NCBI GenBank assembly: GCA_029263315.1
Contig: JAJCXR010000045.1
Coordinates: 62,001 to 126,000 of the forward strand
Direction of reading: 5' to 3'
DNA length: 64,000 nucleotides
DNA from: Acidobacteriota bacterium
GTDB taxonomy: Bacteria; Acidobacteriota; Thermoanaerobaculia; Multivoradales; J023
In this document: one piece after another, positions 42,574 to 52,108 of the stretch
Numbering within the stretch: position 1 is the stretch's first letter
Layout of the letters: each line of letters begins with the position of its first letter
Translations under genes and position numbers: made by a program
Notes under the pieces: model-generated
The model's input: only the letters and a program-made list of their open reading frames with translations
Databases searched by the model: none
What the model was told of the DNA's origin: nothing

Positions 42574-43515
42574 ATGAGATTTCTTTCGCCAGAGCCGCTA
42601 TGGAAAATGGCTTCTGTTCTGAGCCTGTCGCTGGCCCTGGTGGCTCCTGCGTCCGCCGAGCCGGCGATACCGGAAGGTGGCGGCACGGTTAGGGTCCTGC
42701 TGGTGGGGGACAGCTGGTCCGAATTCATGTGGTTCGACGGCAGCCTGCGGAATGTCTTCGCCGCCAACGGTCGTCCGGACATTGTCGAGGAGGGTGGGGA
42801 AACGGCGATCAGTGGTTCCACCGCCGCCGAGTGGAGTCAGCCGGCGATGTTGCAGCTGATCGCCGATGAGCTGGCGGCCCATCCGACCATCGATACGGTG
42901 CAGCTGACCTTGGGGGGCAACGACTTCCTGGCCGGTCAGCCCGGCGGCGGCTGGTGGACGGGGATATCAGCGGCGGGGGAGGAGGCGCTCTTCGATCAAA
43001 TCGTCGCCGACGCCACCACCGTCGTCGATTTCATCCTGGCCCAAGATCCAGAGCTCGAGATCGTCATCAGCTTGTATGACTACACCAATTTCGTCGAGTC
43101 CCTGAGCGGCATCCTGGGCTTTCTGTGCAATCCCACGTGGGACGACTTGGGTGAGCCGACGCCGTTGGAGATCAACGCCGCCGGTGGCCGTCTACAAGAC
43201 CGTGTCGATACCTTGATCGCCAGCCGCCAGCGTCTCTTCGGGGTGCGGCATTACGGCCTGATGCAGTTTGTCTACGGTTTCCCCGACGACGGCATCCCAC
43301 CGGGGCAATTGTTACCCCCCGGCGACCTCAATCGCCCCAGCCCCATCGAGGCCATGCGCCTCGGCGCCGACTGCTTCCATCTGTCCGCCGACGGCAACGA
43401 AGTCCTGGCACAGAACCTATGGGATCAATACTACGACCGACGCTTTAACGGTGCCCTGTTCGGCGACGGCTTCGAGAGCGGGACAACGGCGGCGTGGTCG
43501 GCTAGTTTGCCTTGA
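42574..43515 (+). CDS. Secreted SGNH-fold hydrolase
   Basis: The 313-residue protein has a signal peptide (SVLSLSLALVAPASA) and the SGNH blocks: VLLVGDSWSE (block I Ser), LTLGGNDFLAG (block III GxND) and DCFHLSADGN (block V Asp-His). Such enzymes are esterases or acetylhydrolases. The C-terminus ends LFGDGFESGTTAAWSAS, a short motif I associate with the ends of many secreted proteins in this and related phyla, possibly a sorting tag; that is recollection and not shown here. It is coupled to the APC permease gene. Confidence 0.82.
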   Translation: MRFLSPEPLWKMASVLSLSLALVAPASAEPAIPEGGGTVRVLLVGDSWSEFMWFDGSLRNVFAANGRPDIVEEGGETAISGSTAAEWSQPAMLQLIADELAAHPTIDTVQLTLGGNDFLAGQPGGGWWTGISAAGEEALFDQIVADATTVVDFILAQDPELEIVISLYDYTNFVESLSGILGFLCNPTWDDLGEPTPLEINAAGGRLQDRVDTLIASRQRLFGVRHYGLMQFVYGFPDDGIPPGQLLPPGDLNRPSPIEAMRLGADCFHLSADGNEVLAQNLWDQYYDRRFNGALFGDGFESGTTAAWSASLP

Positions 43516-43737
43516 GCGGACATGGGATTGGCAGGGGGCGGAGCCAGAATTGTACAACTCGCAAAAGATGTCCGCGACTACCTCTCTGGGTACTGAGCTC
43601 AGAACGCCACCGTAGTGGACGATCTCGACTTCGTCACCGGACGCCATGTGATATTTGCGGCGCAAGTCCACTGGGATGACCACCCGGCCCTTGCTTGAGA
43701 CTCTGGCGCAGGAGGAGGTGTGTTTGGTTATACCCAT
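43417..43737 (-). CDS. AbrB/MazE-like DNA-binding protein, probable orphan antitoxin
   Basis: The start ATG 43737 gives a 106-residue protein beginning MGITKHTSSC. Residues 10-50 form a SpoVT-AbrB swapped-hairpin domain: ARVSSKGRVVIPVDLRRKYHMASGDEVEIVHYGG. Antitoxins of this type usually precede a PIN or MazF toxin, but none follows. The C-terminal ~33 residues come from the antisense strand of the SGNH gene, so the tail looks recombined. The region is less GC-rich than its flanks. It is the second low-GC gene in this stretch with such a tail. Confidence 0.65.
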   Translation of the reverse strand: MGITKHTSSCARVSSKGRVVIPVDLRRKYHMASGDEVEIVHYGGVLSSVPREVVADIFCELYNSGSAPCQSHVRSRQTSRPRRRCPALEAVAEQGTVKASVVVLIP

Positions 43738-43791
43738 GGCCTTTGAGGTATAACAATCCAGGTTGTTGTTGAGAAGCTTCGACCCCAACCC

Positions 43792-46700
43792 CTAAACCAG
43801 CACTACGTCGTCCTGCCGTGGCTGGATATTCTCCATCTCGACCCCCACCAACTTGGAGATACCACGCTCTTCCATGGTGACGCCGTAGAGGGTGGTGGCG
43901 ACTTCCATGGTCAGCTTGTTGTGGGTGACGACGAGGAATTGGGTGTCCTTGGCCATCTCTTGCAGCGTCTCGACGAAGCGTAGGACGTTGACGTCGTCCA
44001 AGGGGGCGTCCACCTCGTCGAGGATGCAGAAGGGGGACGGCTTGGTCTCGAAGAGGGCGAAGAGCAGGGCGATGGCGGTGAGGGCTTTTTCGCCGCCGGA
44101 GAGCAGCATGATGTTTTGGGGACGCTTGCCGGGGGGGCGGGCGATGATCTCGATGCCGGTTTCCAGCAGATCGTCCTCGTCAAAGAGTCGCATCTCGGCT
44201 TCGCCACCACGGAAAAGCCTAGAAAACGTCTTGCCGAAGGTGCTGTTGACCTGATCGAAGGTTTCGCGAAAACGCTGGCTGGAGGCCTCGTTGATCTCCA
44301 GGATGGTCACCTTGAGGCTCTCGACGGAATCGGCCACGTCGCGCCGCTGGGCGGTGAGAAAGAGGTGACGCTCCTCCTGCTCGTCGTATTCCGTCGCGGC
44401 CAGCACATTGACCGGGCCGAGGCGTTCCAAGACGGCCTTACAGCGGGCCAGCTCCGCCTCGAGCTGGGCCAGCTGGGTGCTGCTCATCTCGGGGATCTCC
44501 ACCTCGTCCTCGACCAGCAGCTCGGGAGCCGCTTCGCTGTCCCTATCGCCGTCCCCTTCGCTGGCTTCGTCGTCCTCCGCCGGCTGGGGTGCCGCGCCGT
44601 CGACGCCCGGTTCCGTCCCTGGAAAGACGGCGACCTGGTGGTCGGCGTCCGCCGCGGGGGAGGCCTCGGCGGAAACGCCGTCCTCCCCGTTTTGCTCGGC
44701 CCGCTCGGCAGCCTCCTTGCTGGCCTCTATGGCGGCCACCTCGTCGGCGGTGAGGGTTCCGGGTAGGGCCTTGCGGAAGGCTTCGCGGTAGCTCAGGGAA
44801 AGATGCTCCACCTCCTGCTTGAGGCTGGCGCGGTCGATGCGCAGCGCCTCGATGGAGGTACGTTGCTGGTCGCGGCCATCGCGGGTGGTTTGAACCCGCT
44901 CCTCCAATCCGCGCAGGCTCTCCCGTTTGGCGTCGAGCTTCTGCTGTTGGGCCAGCACCCGGTCCTGCGCCGCACCGCGCTGCTCGAGGGCGACACGGAG
45001 CTCGTCTTCCGCCTTGTCGACGGCCACCCGCAGCTCCTCCAGGCGACGCTGTAGGACTTGGTCCTCGTGGCCCCACTGTTGTAGCTGCTCTTCGCTGTAG
45101 GTGATCTGGCGGCGTACCCGCACCGCCTCCTGGCTGTGGGATTCGAGACGCTCCTCCAGGAGCTCCAGGCGACCCCGGTTGCCGGCGCCGGCGGTGCGCA
45201 GGGCTTCCCGCTGCTCCTTGGCCGCTTCCACCTCGGCCTGGGCGCGGTCGTAGTGCTCGTTGAAAGCTTGGTGGGCCTGCTCCGCTTGCTCCAGATCCCG
45301 ATGCAAGGTTTCCTTACCGGCCCCCAAGACCTCCAGGTGGCCAGCGATCTCCGCCTGCTCGTCGACGATCTTCTGGTTCTCGGCGAGGAACTTCTCCAGC
45401 CGGCCGTTGGCGTCCTGACGGCGGGCCTGGGCGACGGCGATGTCACGGCGCAATTCGCCGATACGTTCTTCCAGGCGATTCTTCTCCGAAGCGCTGCGGG
45501 TCCGTTCCTGCACCAGATTGCCCAGGGTCTCGATGGTCTTGCGCAGGCGCTCTTCGTGGCTCGGGATGTCGTCGCGAATGCTCTCGAGCTCGCTGCTGCG
45601 GGCCAGCACGCCGGGGGCGCTGCGCTCGCTCTGCACCCGCAAGGCACCGCTCTGAGCCCACAGCCGCTGCCGACTGATGAAGGCGACGCCGGGGTAGAGG
45701 GTGGCCAGGCGGGCGGCGTCCTCGGCGCCGTGGACGAGGTAGGCCGGGGGCAGGGCGCGGGCCACCTCCTCCGGTAGGTCGAGGGCCTCGGCCAGGGAGT
45801 AGGCAAGGGCTTCGTCCTCGACCTCGGCGAGCCTGGGCTCTTCGTCGGCGCTCGGACGCAGGAAGATGCCGGAGACGTCCATGGCCGACAGATCCCGCGA
45901 CAGGGCGAGGGCATCTTGGCCCGGCTCGAGCACCACGGCTTCCGCCAGGTCGCCGAGAAAATGATCGATGCTATCTTCCCAGCCCTCGACCGGCGTCGCC
46001 ACGTCGACCAGGAAGCGGGGGGTTGTGATACCGATCTGGGTCAGCTTTTCACGCAGTGCCTGGCGCCGCTCGTCGTGCTCTTGGCTGAGCTCGACGAGCA
46101 TGCGTTGCCGTTGCCGCAGGCTGGCCAAATGGGACTCCAAGTGACGGCGCTCATCACTGAGCTCGGCTTCACGGCGCAGCAGGGATTCGAGCAGGCTAGC
46201 GAGCTCCTTTTGGCGCTTCGACTTCTCGTCCAGCTCCGCTTGGGCCTGGCCCACCTTGCCGTCGATGGCGTCGACGGTGCCCCGGGCCTCCGTTAGCTGG
46301 CGTTCCAGGCGACTGCTCTCTTCGCCGAGGAAGCGCAGGCGGTAACTGCGACGCTCGATTTCCACCTGCTGTTTCTGGACGGCGGTGCGGGTCTCGTTGA
46401 CCTTGGCGACGGCGCCGAGAATCTCCTGCCGCAGGGACTCCAGGCGGCTGGACAGTTGCACGACCTCTTTCTGGGCGGCCTCGATGCGGGCCTCGTCTTC
46501 GGCCACCAGCTTGGCGGCATCGTCCCGCTCGGCGATCAGACTCTGGGTACGATCGTCGAGGTTGCCCAGCGACAGTTGGTAGTCCTCCGTCTGACGGCGC
46601 CGCTCGTCCGCTTGGGAGCGTCCCTTGCCGAGACGCTCCTCGATCTCCTGGCTGCGCTGCTTCGATCCCTTGAGGAACTCTTGGCGTCCCTCGATGGTGG

Positions 46701-47586
46701 CCGCCAGGTCGGCCTGTGCTTGGTGCAGCTCTCCCAGCACCCGCGACAGCTCATCGAGCTCTTGGCGTCCCTGCGCCAAGGTGGCCTCGTCGCGGCTCAG
46801 GTCGGCCGCCAACTCGGCGTCGCGGTTCGTTTGCCTCGCCAACTCGCCGTCGAGGACCTCGAGGCGACCGCTCAGCCGCGACCAACGGCCGAGCAGAACC
46901 TGTTTGAGCAGGTCGTTGTATTCGGCTTCTTTGTGCTGGTAACGCCTTGCGGCGCTGGCTTGCCGCTTCAGGGACCGCAAGGCGCGGTCCACTTCCGAAA
47001 CGATGTCGTCGAGGCGCAGCAGATTGCCCAGGGCCTCTTCGAGCTTCACCTCGGCGATGCGTTTGCGTTCCTTGTAGCGGGTGATGCCGGCCGCTTCCTC
47101 CAACAGCTTGCGCCGTTCCTGGGGTCGGCCGGAGAGGATCATGCCGATCTTGCCTTGCTCGATGACGGAGTAGGCGCGGATACCCAGGCCGGTATCCATC
47201 AGCAGGTCCTTGATTTCCTTGAGTCGCACCACCCGACCGTTGAGCCGGTATTGACTGCCCCCCTCGCGGAAGGCGCGACGGCTGATCTGGATGAAGCCGT
47301 CCACCGAGCGCTCGAAGCTGGGGTCGGTGGAGAGGGTCAGAGTCGCCTCCGCCATGCCCACCGGCTTGCGCTTTTCCGAGCCGCTGAAGATGACGTCTTC
47401 CATCTTCGAGCCGCGCAGGCTCTTGGCGCTCTGCTCGCCGAGCACCCAAGTGATGGCGTCGGTGAGGTTGCTCTTGCCACAGCCATTGGGACCGACAATG
47501 GCGGTGATACCACCGGCGAACTTCGCCTCGACGGGGTCGACGAAGGTCTTGAAACCGGAGATTTCTAGGCTGTGGAGCTTGAGCAT
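43792..47586 (-). CDS. smc: Chromosome segregation protein SMC
   Basis: The 1264-residue protein has the complete SMC layout: head with Walker A GPNGCGKSN (32-40), long coiled coil, hinge (about 540-660), second coiled coil, and the C-terminal head with LSGGEKALTAIALLFALF and Walker B CILDEVDAPLDD. It should load on DNA with ScpA and ScpB to compact and separate chromosomes. In the second coiled coil an acidic, low-complexity segment of about 70 residues (about 960-1035; Asp, Glu, Ala, Pro rich) interrupts the heptads; standard SMCs lack it. The ATG at 47586 is followed by the family start MLKLHSLEISGFKTF. Confidence 0.96.
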   Translation of the reverse strand: MLKLHSLEISGFKTFVDPVEAKFAGGITAIVGPNGCGKSNLTDAITWVLGEQSAKSLRGSKMEDVIFSGSEKRKPVGMAEATLTLSTDPSFERSVDGFIQISRRAFREGGSQYRLNGRVVRLKEIKDLLMDTGLGIRAYSVIEQGKIGMILSGRPQERRKLLEEAAGITRYKERKRIAEVKLEEALGNLLRLDDIVSEVDRALRSLKRQASAARRYQHKEAEYNDLLKQVLLGRWSRLSGRLEVLDGELARQTNRDAELAADLSRDEATLAQGRQELDELSRVLGELHQAQADLAATIEGRQEFLKGSKQRSQEIEERLGKGRSQADERRRQTEDYQLSLGNLDDRTQSLIAERDDAAKLVAEDEARIEAAQKEVVQLSSRLESLRQEILGAVAKVNETRTAVQKQQVEIERRSYRLRFLGEESSRLERQLTEARGTVDAIDGKVGQAQAELDEKSKRQKELASLLESLLRREAELSDERRHLESHLASLRQRQRMLVELSQEHDERRQALREKLTQIGITTPRFLVDVATPVEGWEDSIDHFLGDLAEAVVLEPGQDALALSRDLSAMDVSGIFLRPSADEEPRLAEVEDEALAYSLAEALDLPEEVARALPPAYLVHGAEDAARLATLYPGVAFISRQRLWAQSGALRVQSERSAPGVLARSSELESIRDDIPSHEERLRKTIETLGNLVQERTRSASEKNRLEERIGELRRDIAVAQARRQDANGRLEKFLAENQKIVDEQAEIAGHLEVLGAGKETLHRDLEQAEQAHQAFNEHYDRAQAEVEAAKEQREALRTAGAGNRGRLELLEERLESHSQEAVRVRRQITYSEEQLQQWGHEDQVLQRRLEELRVAVDKAEDELRVALEQRGAAQDRVLAQQQKLDAKRESLRGLEERVQTTRDGRDQQRTSIEALRIDRASLKQEVEHLSLSYREAFRKALPGTLTADEVAAIEASKEAAERAEQNGEDGVSAEASPAADADHQVAVFPGTEPGVDGAAPQPAEDDEASEGDGDRDSEAAPELLVEDEVEIPEMSSTQLAQLEAELARCKAVLERLGPVNVLAATEYDEQEERHLFLTAQRRDVADSVESLKVTILEINEASSQRFRETFDQVNSTFGKTFSRLFRGGEAEMRLFDEDDLLETGIEIIARPPGKRPQNIMLLSGGEKALTAIALLFALFETKPSPFCILDEVDAPLDDVNVLRFVETLQEMAKDTQFLVVTHNKLTMEVATTLYGVTMEERGISKLVGVEMENIQPRQDDVVLV

Positions 47587-47663
47587 AGGGGGCGATCAGG
47601 TCATCTAGGGGCGCCGGGCGGAAACCCCGCGGTCGACGCCGCGAGGCAGTTTGGGAGCGCGGG

Positions 47664-47693
47664 AGGATAGCAGAGCGGTGGGTTACGTCACAA
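47664..47693 (-). promoter_or_regulatory. Candidate smc promoter
   Basis: On the minus strand TTGTGA (47693-47688), an 18 bp spacer and TATCCT (47669-47664) lie 78 nt upstream of the smc ATG. Confidence 0.35.
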
Positions 47694-47729
47694 GCGCCTG
47701 GTCAGGTCGGACGCCGGCGGGACCTCCCT

Positions 47730-49193
47730 TCACCGATCTCCCAGAAAGCGTCGTACCACCGCCTCGGGCGGTGGGGTGCTCAGCCACGAGCCCACCACCA
47801 TGGCGAGACTCGACGCCACCATGATCACCAGCACCGGCGGCAGCCCGGTGCCGAAGGCCGAGTAACCGGGGACGTTGAAACCGTTGATGAAGAAATAGAG
47901 CCACAGGACGACCACCGTCAGCACCGTCGCCATGGCCCCCACCTTGGTGCTGCGACGCCAGAAAAGGGCCGCCGCGACGATGGGGAAGAGACCGGAGAAA
48001 CCGGTGAAGGACCACACCGCCAGGGAGAAGATGGTCGCTTTGGCCACCAGGGAGATGAGGAAGGTGACCAGCAGGATGCCCGCCACGAAACAGCGCCCCA
48101 CCAGCACCTGCTGCTTTTCGCTCATGCGGTCGGCGAAGCCGTAGTGCTTGACGATGTCCTGGGTGAACATGGTGCCCAAGGCCAGCACCTGCGAGTCGAG
48201 GGACGACATGACGGCGGCGAACACTCCTGCCCCCAGCAGCCCGGCCAGCACCTCGGGGGCATGGGCGTGGATCAAGCGGATGAGCACCGAGCTGGCCTCG
48301 GGACCTTCGAGGCCAGGAAACGACAGATGCCCCATCATGCCGAGCAGGACGCTGGGAAGCCAAACGATGGCGACACACAGGGGGTAGGCGACCATCGACA
48401 GGCGAAAGGTCTCGACCCGCTTGGCGGAGAGCCAATGCATGAACATGTGGGGGAACATGCCGACCGACATGGGGATCAGCAGGTAGGTGATGAAGCGGAG
48501 CTTGGTGATGTTGTCGCCGCGCACCATGAGATCCGGGCGCTCGGCCGCCACTTGCGCCAGGGCCCCCTCCAGGCCCCCCAACTGGCGGACGATCCAGATC
48601 ACCGTCACCGCCCCCAGGGTCATGAAGACCAGGGTTTGAAAGGTGTTGACCCAAGCCGTGCCACGCAGACCGCCAAAGGTCACGTAGAGCCAAACGACGA
48701 CGGAAATGGCCAAGCCGCCGACCCACGAAGGCACCTCGCCGCCGGTGATCTGCATGAGGGTGAAACCGCCCCCCAAGACGCCGATCAGCAGGTAGGGGAT
48801 GACCAGGGCCAGCAGGACGATGAACAGCAGCAGGCCGAGGGCGTCGCTCTGCCAGCGGCTGCGAAAGAGCTGCGCCTGGGTGAGGAAGCCGAAGCGTTTG
48901 CCCGCCGCCCACAGGCGGGTGCCGATGAAAAACATCATCACCGGAACGACGATGGCCGCCGCCGAGGCCATCAGGCCGAAGACGCCGATGCCGCTGCGAT
49001 AAGCCTCCCCCGAGGCGCCGAGCATCGAAAAGGCGGTCATATGGGTGCCGAACACCGACATCAAGAGAACGAAGGGGCCGATCGAGCGAGTGGCGACGAA
49101 ATAGTCCTCGCTGGTGCCGCGGAAGGATCGGTGGCTGAGCAAGCCGACCATCAATACCAGGCTCAAGTAGATGGCCAGGATGAGCAACGTCAT
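47730..49193 (-). CDS. Sodium:solute symporter (SSS family)
   Basis: The 487-residue protein has about 13 membrane helices and SSS-family features: EDYFVATRSIGPFVLLMSVFGT with AFSMLGASGEAY near the start, WLYVTFGGLRGTAWVNTFQT, and AAVMSSLDSQVLALGTMFTQDI. It starts at ATG 49193, whose ATGA overlaps the stop of the preceding small DUF3311-like gene. The substrate is unknown; carboxylates and pantothenate are common for such pairs. Nothing in it requires the extra 39 residues of the longer frame up to 49310. Confidence 0.9.
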   Translation of the reverse strand: MTLLILAIYLSLVLMVGLLSHRSFRGTSEDYFVATRSIGPFVLLMSVFGTHMTAFSMLGASGEAYRSGIGVFGLMASAAAIVVPVMMFFIGTRLWAAGKRFGFLTQAQLFRSRWQSDALGLLLFIVLLALVIPYLLIGVLGGGFTLMQITGGEVPSWVGGLAISVVVWLYVTFGGLRGTAWVNTFQTLVFMTLGAVTVIWIVRQLGGLEGALAQVAAERPDLMVRGDNITKLRFITYLLIPMSVGMFPHMFMHWLSAKRVETFRLSMVAYPLCVAIVWLPSVLLGMMGHLSFPGLEGPEASSVLIRLIHAHAPEVLAGLLGAGVFAAVMSSLDSQVLALGTMFTQDIVKHYGFADRMSEKQQVLVGRCFVAGILLVTFLISLVAKATIFSLAVWSFTGFSGLFPIVAAALFWRRSTKVGAMATVLTVVVLWLYFFINGFNVPGYSAFGTGLPPVLVIMVASSLAMVVGSWLSTPPPEAVVRRFLGDR

Positions 49194-49462
49194 GCCGCAC
49201 CCCCGCTGCGGTGATCTTCGACCGCGGATTCGTCCTCGGGGTGGTGATCGATCACCTTCGGCCAAGCGAAGCGGATCATCAAGGCCATCCAACCCATGGC
49301 CGCCAGGCAATAGCCGAGGTGATACGTCAAGGCGATGGGTAAGCCGAGGACGAAGGTGGCGTCATCCCACCACCAGAGGTCGTTGTGGAGAAGCACAAAG
49401 AGGGCCAAGAGGGCATAGATGAGAGGGCGTTGGGGGCCACCGGACTGGGAGGAGGGAATCAT
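49190..49462 (-). CDS. DUF3311-like small membrane protein, symporter partner
   Basis: The 90-residue protein has two membrane helices: PLIYALLALFVLLHNDLWWWDD and LTYHLGYCLAAMGWMALMIRFAW. Small proteins of this kind often precede SSS symporter genes and are assumed to be partners. A TACAAT box ends six nt before ATG 49462, so the mRNA is likely leaderless. Its stop overlaps the symporter start (ATGA). Confidence 0.75.
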   Translation of the reverse strand: MIPSSQSGGPQRPLIYALLALFVLLHNDLWWWDDATFVLGLPIALTYHLGYCLAAMGWMALMIRFAWPKVIDHHPEDESAVEDHRSGGAA

Positions 49463-49468
49463 GGCCCG

Positions 49469-49474
49469 ATTGTA
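49469..49474 (-). promoter_or_regulatory. -10 box of the symporter operon, probably leaderless
   Basis: TACAAT on the minus strand is followed by six nt and ATG 49462 (TACAATCGGGCCATG). The argE promoter has a matching TACAATCGGTCCCATG. Confidence 0.45.
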
Positions 49475-49684
49475 ACCTCCCGGCAAGAGATGAGCCACTG
49501 CTGATCAGCCACCGGCCGGGGCGCGGCCTGGCCGTGAGACTTGTGATCGGCGGAAAATTCGAAATAGGGACGGTTACGATATGATTCCCGGACCGTCGGC
49601 CCATTACTAGGCCGTGCCCTTTCCACAGAGTCCCGTAGGATGGATCGTCTTCTTGGGATGCGTTCTAGTTGATGGAGGTAGAGC

Positions 49685-51808
49685 ATGCGATTGCGAACAC
49701 TGGGTTGGGGCTTGTTGAGCCTCGGCTTGATTTTGTTGACCTCGAGCTTGGCGGCTGACGTCGAGGTGCGAGAGCAGCCCGACGACCACGAGACGGCCGG
49801 CTTTGCTTCGCGGGCCGCAGCCGAGGGGCAAGTCTCGCCGACGGGCCCTACCGCCGTGCAGGAACGGCGCCGGCAGGGCGCCCTGGTGATGGATGGCATG
49901 CCGGAGATCCCGCCCCGGCTGGCTCGCGAGCTGAGCCCCTATATGAGCATTCGCTCGGCGGGGTTTGGTGGCTGGCATCCGTCGGGCGACGGCATCCTGA
50001 TCACCACCCGATTTGGTGAGACGCGTCAAATTCACCATGTGGCGTCGCCCCTGGCCGCCCGTCGCCAGTTGACCTTCTACGACGAGCCGGTGGGTGGCTT
50101 GACGGTGTCACCGGCGGAGGCCACCGAGGGTTTTCTGTTCACCAAAGATGTGGGCGGTGGTGAAGCCTATCAGGTCTATTTCTACGACCTGAGCTCGGGC
50201 CAGGCGCGTCTGTTGAGCGACGGCGAAGCCCGACATGGTGCCCCGGTGTGGTCCGCCGACGGCCAGCGCTTCGCGTACTTTACGACCCGGCGCAACGGCA
50301 AAGACTGGGATATCGTCGGCGGCTCCCCGGCGATGGGTGAAGACCACTTGCTGTGGCGCGGCACCGGCGCCTGGGTGCCAGTGCAATTCTCGCCTGGGGG
50401 GGGACGGTTGATGGTCAACCGATTGGTCTCGGCGAACGAAAACTACCCCTATCTTTTGGACCTGGACAGCGGCGAGTTGACGCCCTTCCAGCCCAGCGCT
50501 GAGAAGGTGTCCTTCGGCCGCTTGCGGTTCTCCAAGGATGGGCGCAGTATCTTCTTCACCTCCGATGCCGACAGCGAAGTGCAGCGGCTGCGGCGCTACG
50601 ATCTCGAAAGCGGCCAAGAAGCGATCCTCAGCCAAGCCTTTGATTGGAACGTGGAGGATTTTGCCCTCTCCGCCGATGGCCGCTTGTTGGCTTATTCCGT
50701 CAATGTCGACGGTAGTAGCCAGCTACAGCTCCTGGCCCTGGAGGGGGATGCCAGGCTGACCGGTGAGCTGCCCATGGGGCGGATCGGCGGTCTGGAATTC
50801 AGTCCCGACAGCAGTCACCTGGCTTTTCAGCTGAATTCCCCGCGCTCCCCGGGTGACGTCTTCTCCTACGATCTCACCAATGGCAACTTGGTGCGTTGGA
50901 CACACAGCGAGATCGGCGGGCTGGACGATTCCCAGTTCGTCCTTCCCGAGCTCATTCGCTACCCGACGTTCGACATGGTGGACGGCGAGGCACGGCAGAT
51001 TCCCGCCTTCTACTATCGCCCCGAGGGCGACGGACCCTTTGCCACCATCGTACGCATTCATGGGGGGCCGGAAGGGCAATCGCGACCCACCTTCGATTCC
51101 CTGCTGCAGTATTGGGTGAACGAGATGGGGATCGCCGTCCTGGTGCCCAACGTACGGGGCTCCTCAGGGTATGGCAAGAGCTATCTGAAGCTCGACAACG
51201 GTCGCCTGCGGGAGGATTCGGTGGCCGACATCGGGGCCCTATTGGACTGGATCGGCGAGCGGCCCGAGCTGGATAGTGAGCGGGTGGCGGTGATGGGCGG
51301 ATCCTACGGCGGCTACATGGTCCTGGCGTCCCTGGTGCACTATTCGGAGCGGCTGCGGGCCGCCGTCGACGTGGTCGGTATCTCCAACTTCGTCACTTTC
51401 CTGGAGAATACCAAGGACTACCGGCGTGACCTGCGACGTGTCGAGTACGGCGACGAGCGGGATCCCGAAATGCGCCGCTTTCTGGAGAGCATTTCGCCGG
51501 CCAACCAGGCCGAGAAGATGCGCAGCCCCCTGTTCATCGTGCAAGGGCTCAACGATCCACGGGTGCCGGTCACCGAGAGCGAGCAAATGTTGGCGGAGCT
51601 GCGACGCCAGGGCAAGGACGTTTGGTACTTGATGGCGGAGGACGAAGGCCATGGCTTTCGCAAGCAGGGCAATCGCGACATCTACAACCAGGCGGTGGTG
51701 CTTTTTCTGCAGCGTTACCTGCTGTCGTCGTCATCGCCCACAGCTCCCGCCGCCCAGGCGGCGTCGGCACCGGCAGCCGCAGCGGTGCAGGTGGCTGCCT
51801 TGCAATAG
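49685..51808 (+). CDS. S9 family prolyl oligopeptidase-like peptidase
   Basis: The 707-residue enzyme has a signal peptide (LGLILLTSSLAADVE), a propeller-like N-terminal part with WD40-like PD40 repeats (for example FSKDGRSIFF, LSADGRLLAY, FSPDSSHLAF) and a C-terminal alpha/beta-hydrolase domain. The catalytic triad is S540 in GGSYGGYM, D624 in LNDPRVP and H656 in DEGHGF. Such enzymes release N-terminal dipeptides or acylated residues. A Pro/Ala/Ser-rich tail follows. ATG 49685 is preceded by GGAGG. Confidence 0.9.
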   Translation: MRLRTLGWGLLSLGLILLTSSLAADVEVREQPDDHETAGFASRAAAEGQVSPTGPTAVQERRRQGALVMDGMPEIPPRLARELSPYMSIRSAGFGGWHPSGDGILITTRFGETRQIHHVASPLAARRQLTFYDEPVGGLTVSPAEATEGFLFTKDVGGGEAYQVYFYDLSSGQARLLSDGEARHGAPVWSADGQRFAYFTTRRNGKDWDIVGGSPAMGEDHLLWRGTGAWVPVQFSPGGGRLMVNRLVSANENYPYLLDLDSGELTPFQPSAEKVSFGRLRFSKDGRSIFFTSDADSEVQRLRRYDLESGQEAILSQAFDWNVEDFALSADGRLLAYSVNVDGSSQLQLLALEGDARLTGELPMGRIGGLEFSPDSSHLAFQLNSPRSPGDVFSYDLTNGNLVRWTHSEIGGLDDSQFVLPELIRYPTFDMVDGEARQIPAFYYRPEGDGPFATIVRIHGGPEGQSRPTFDSLLQYWVNEMGIAVLVPNVRGSSGYGKSYLKLDNGRLREDSVADIGALLDWIGERPELDSERVAVMGGSYGGYMVLASLVHYSERLRAAVDVVGISNFVTFLENTKDYRRDLRRVEYGDERDPEMRRFLESISPANQAEKMRSPLFIVQGLNDPRVPVTESEQMLAELRRQGKDVWYLMAEDEGHGFRKQGNRDIYNQAVVLFLQRYLLSSSSPTAPAAQAASAPAAAAVQVAALQ

Positions 51809-52108
51809 CTGCATCTGCATTGCAAATGCTGCATGGGGATCGGCGGCTTCGCCCCCCAAGGTGCTGAACGGCACTGGGCGGGCTCCCGATCGAGAGATCC
51901 TGCAGGGGAGCATCTGTAGGGGGGCAACGGGGCCAGAAATCCGCTCCAACGGTGGGTTCCTGGAGATCAGAAGATGGATTTTTTGGAAAGATGGAGGAAA
52001 TTGCCGGAGTTGGTACGGATCTAGCATGGATAGGGGGTAGAGCCACTTAGAGATACAGCCCATGCGGGGCGATGAAAAGTTTGGCCACCAGATCCAGAGG
52101 AGCGCGGC
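51809..52108. other. Intergenic region after the S9 peptidase
   Basis: I see no gene in these 300 bp. TTGCAAT (51800-51806) and ATTGCAA (51819-51825) straddle the peptidase stop and could form a weak terminator hairpin. GGAGCGCGGC before 52109 is the next ribosome-binding site. Confidence 0.4.
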
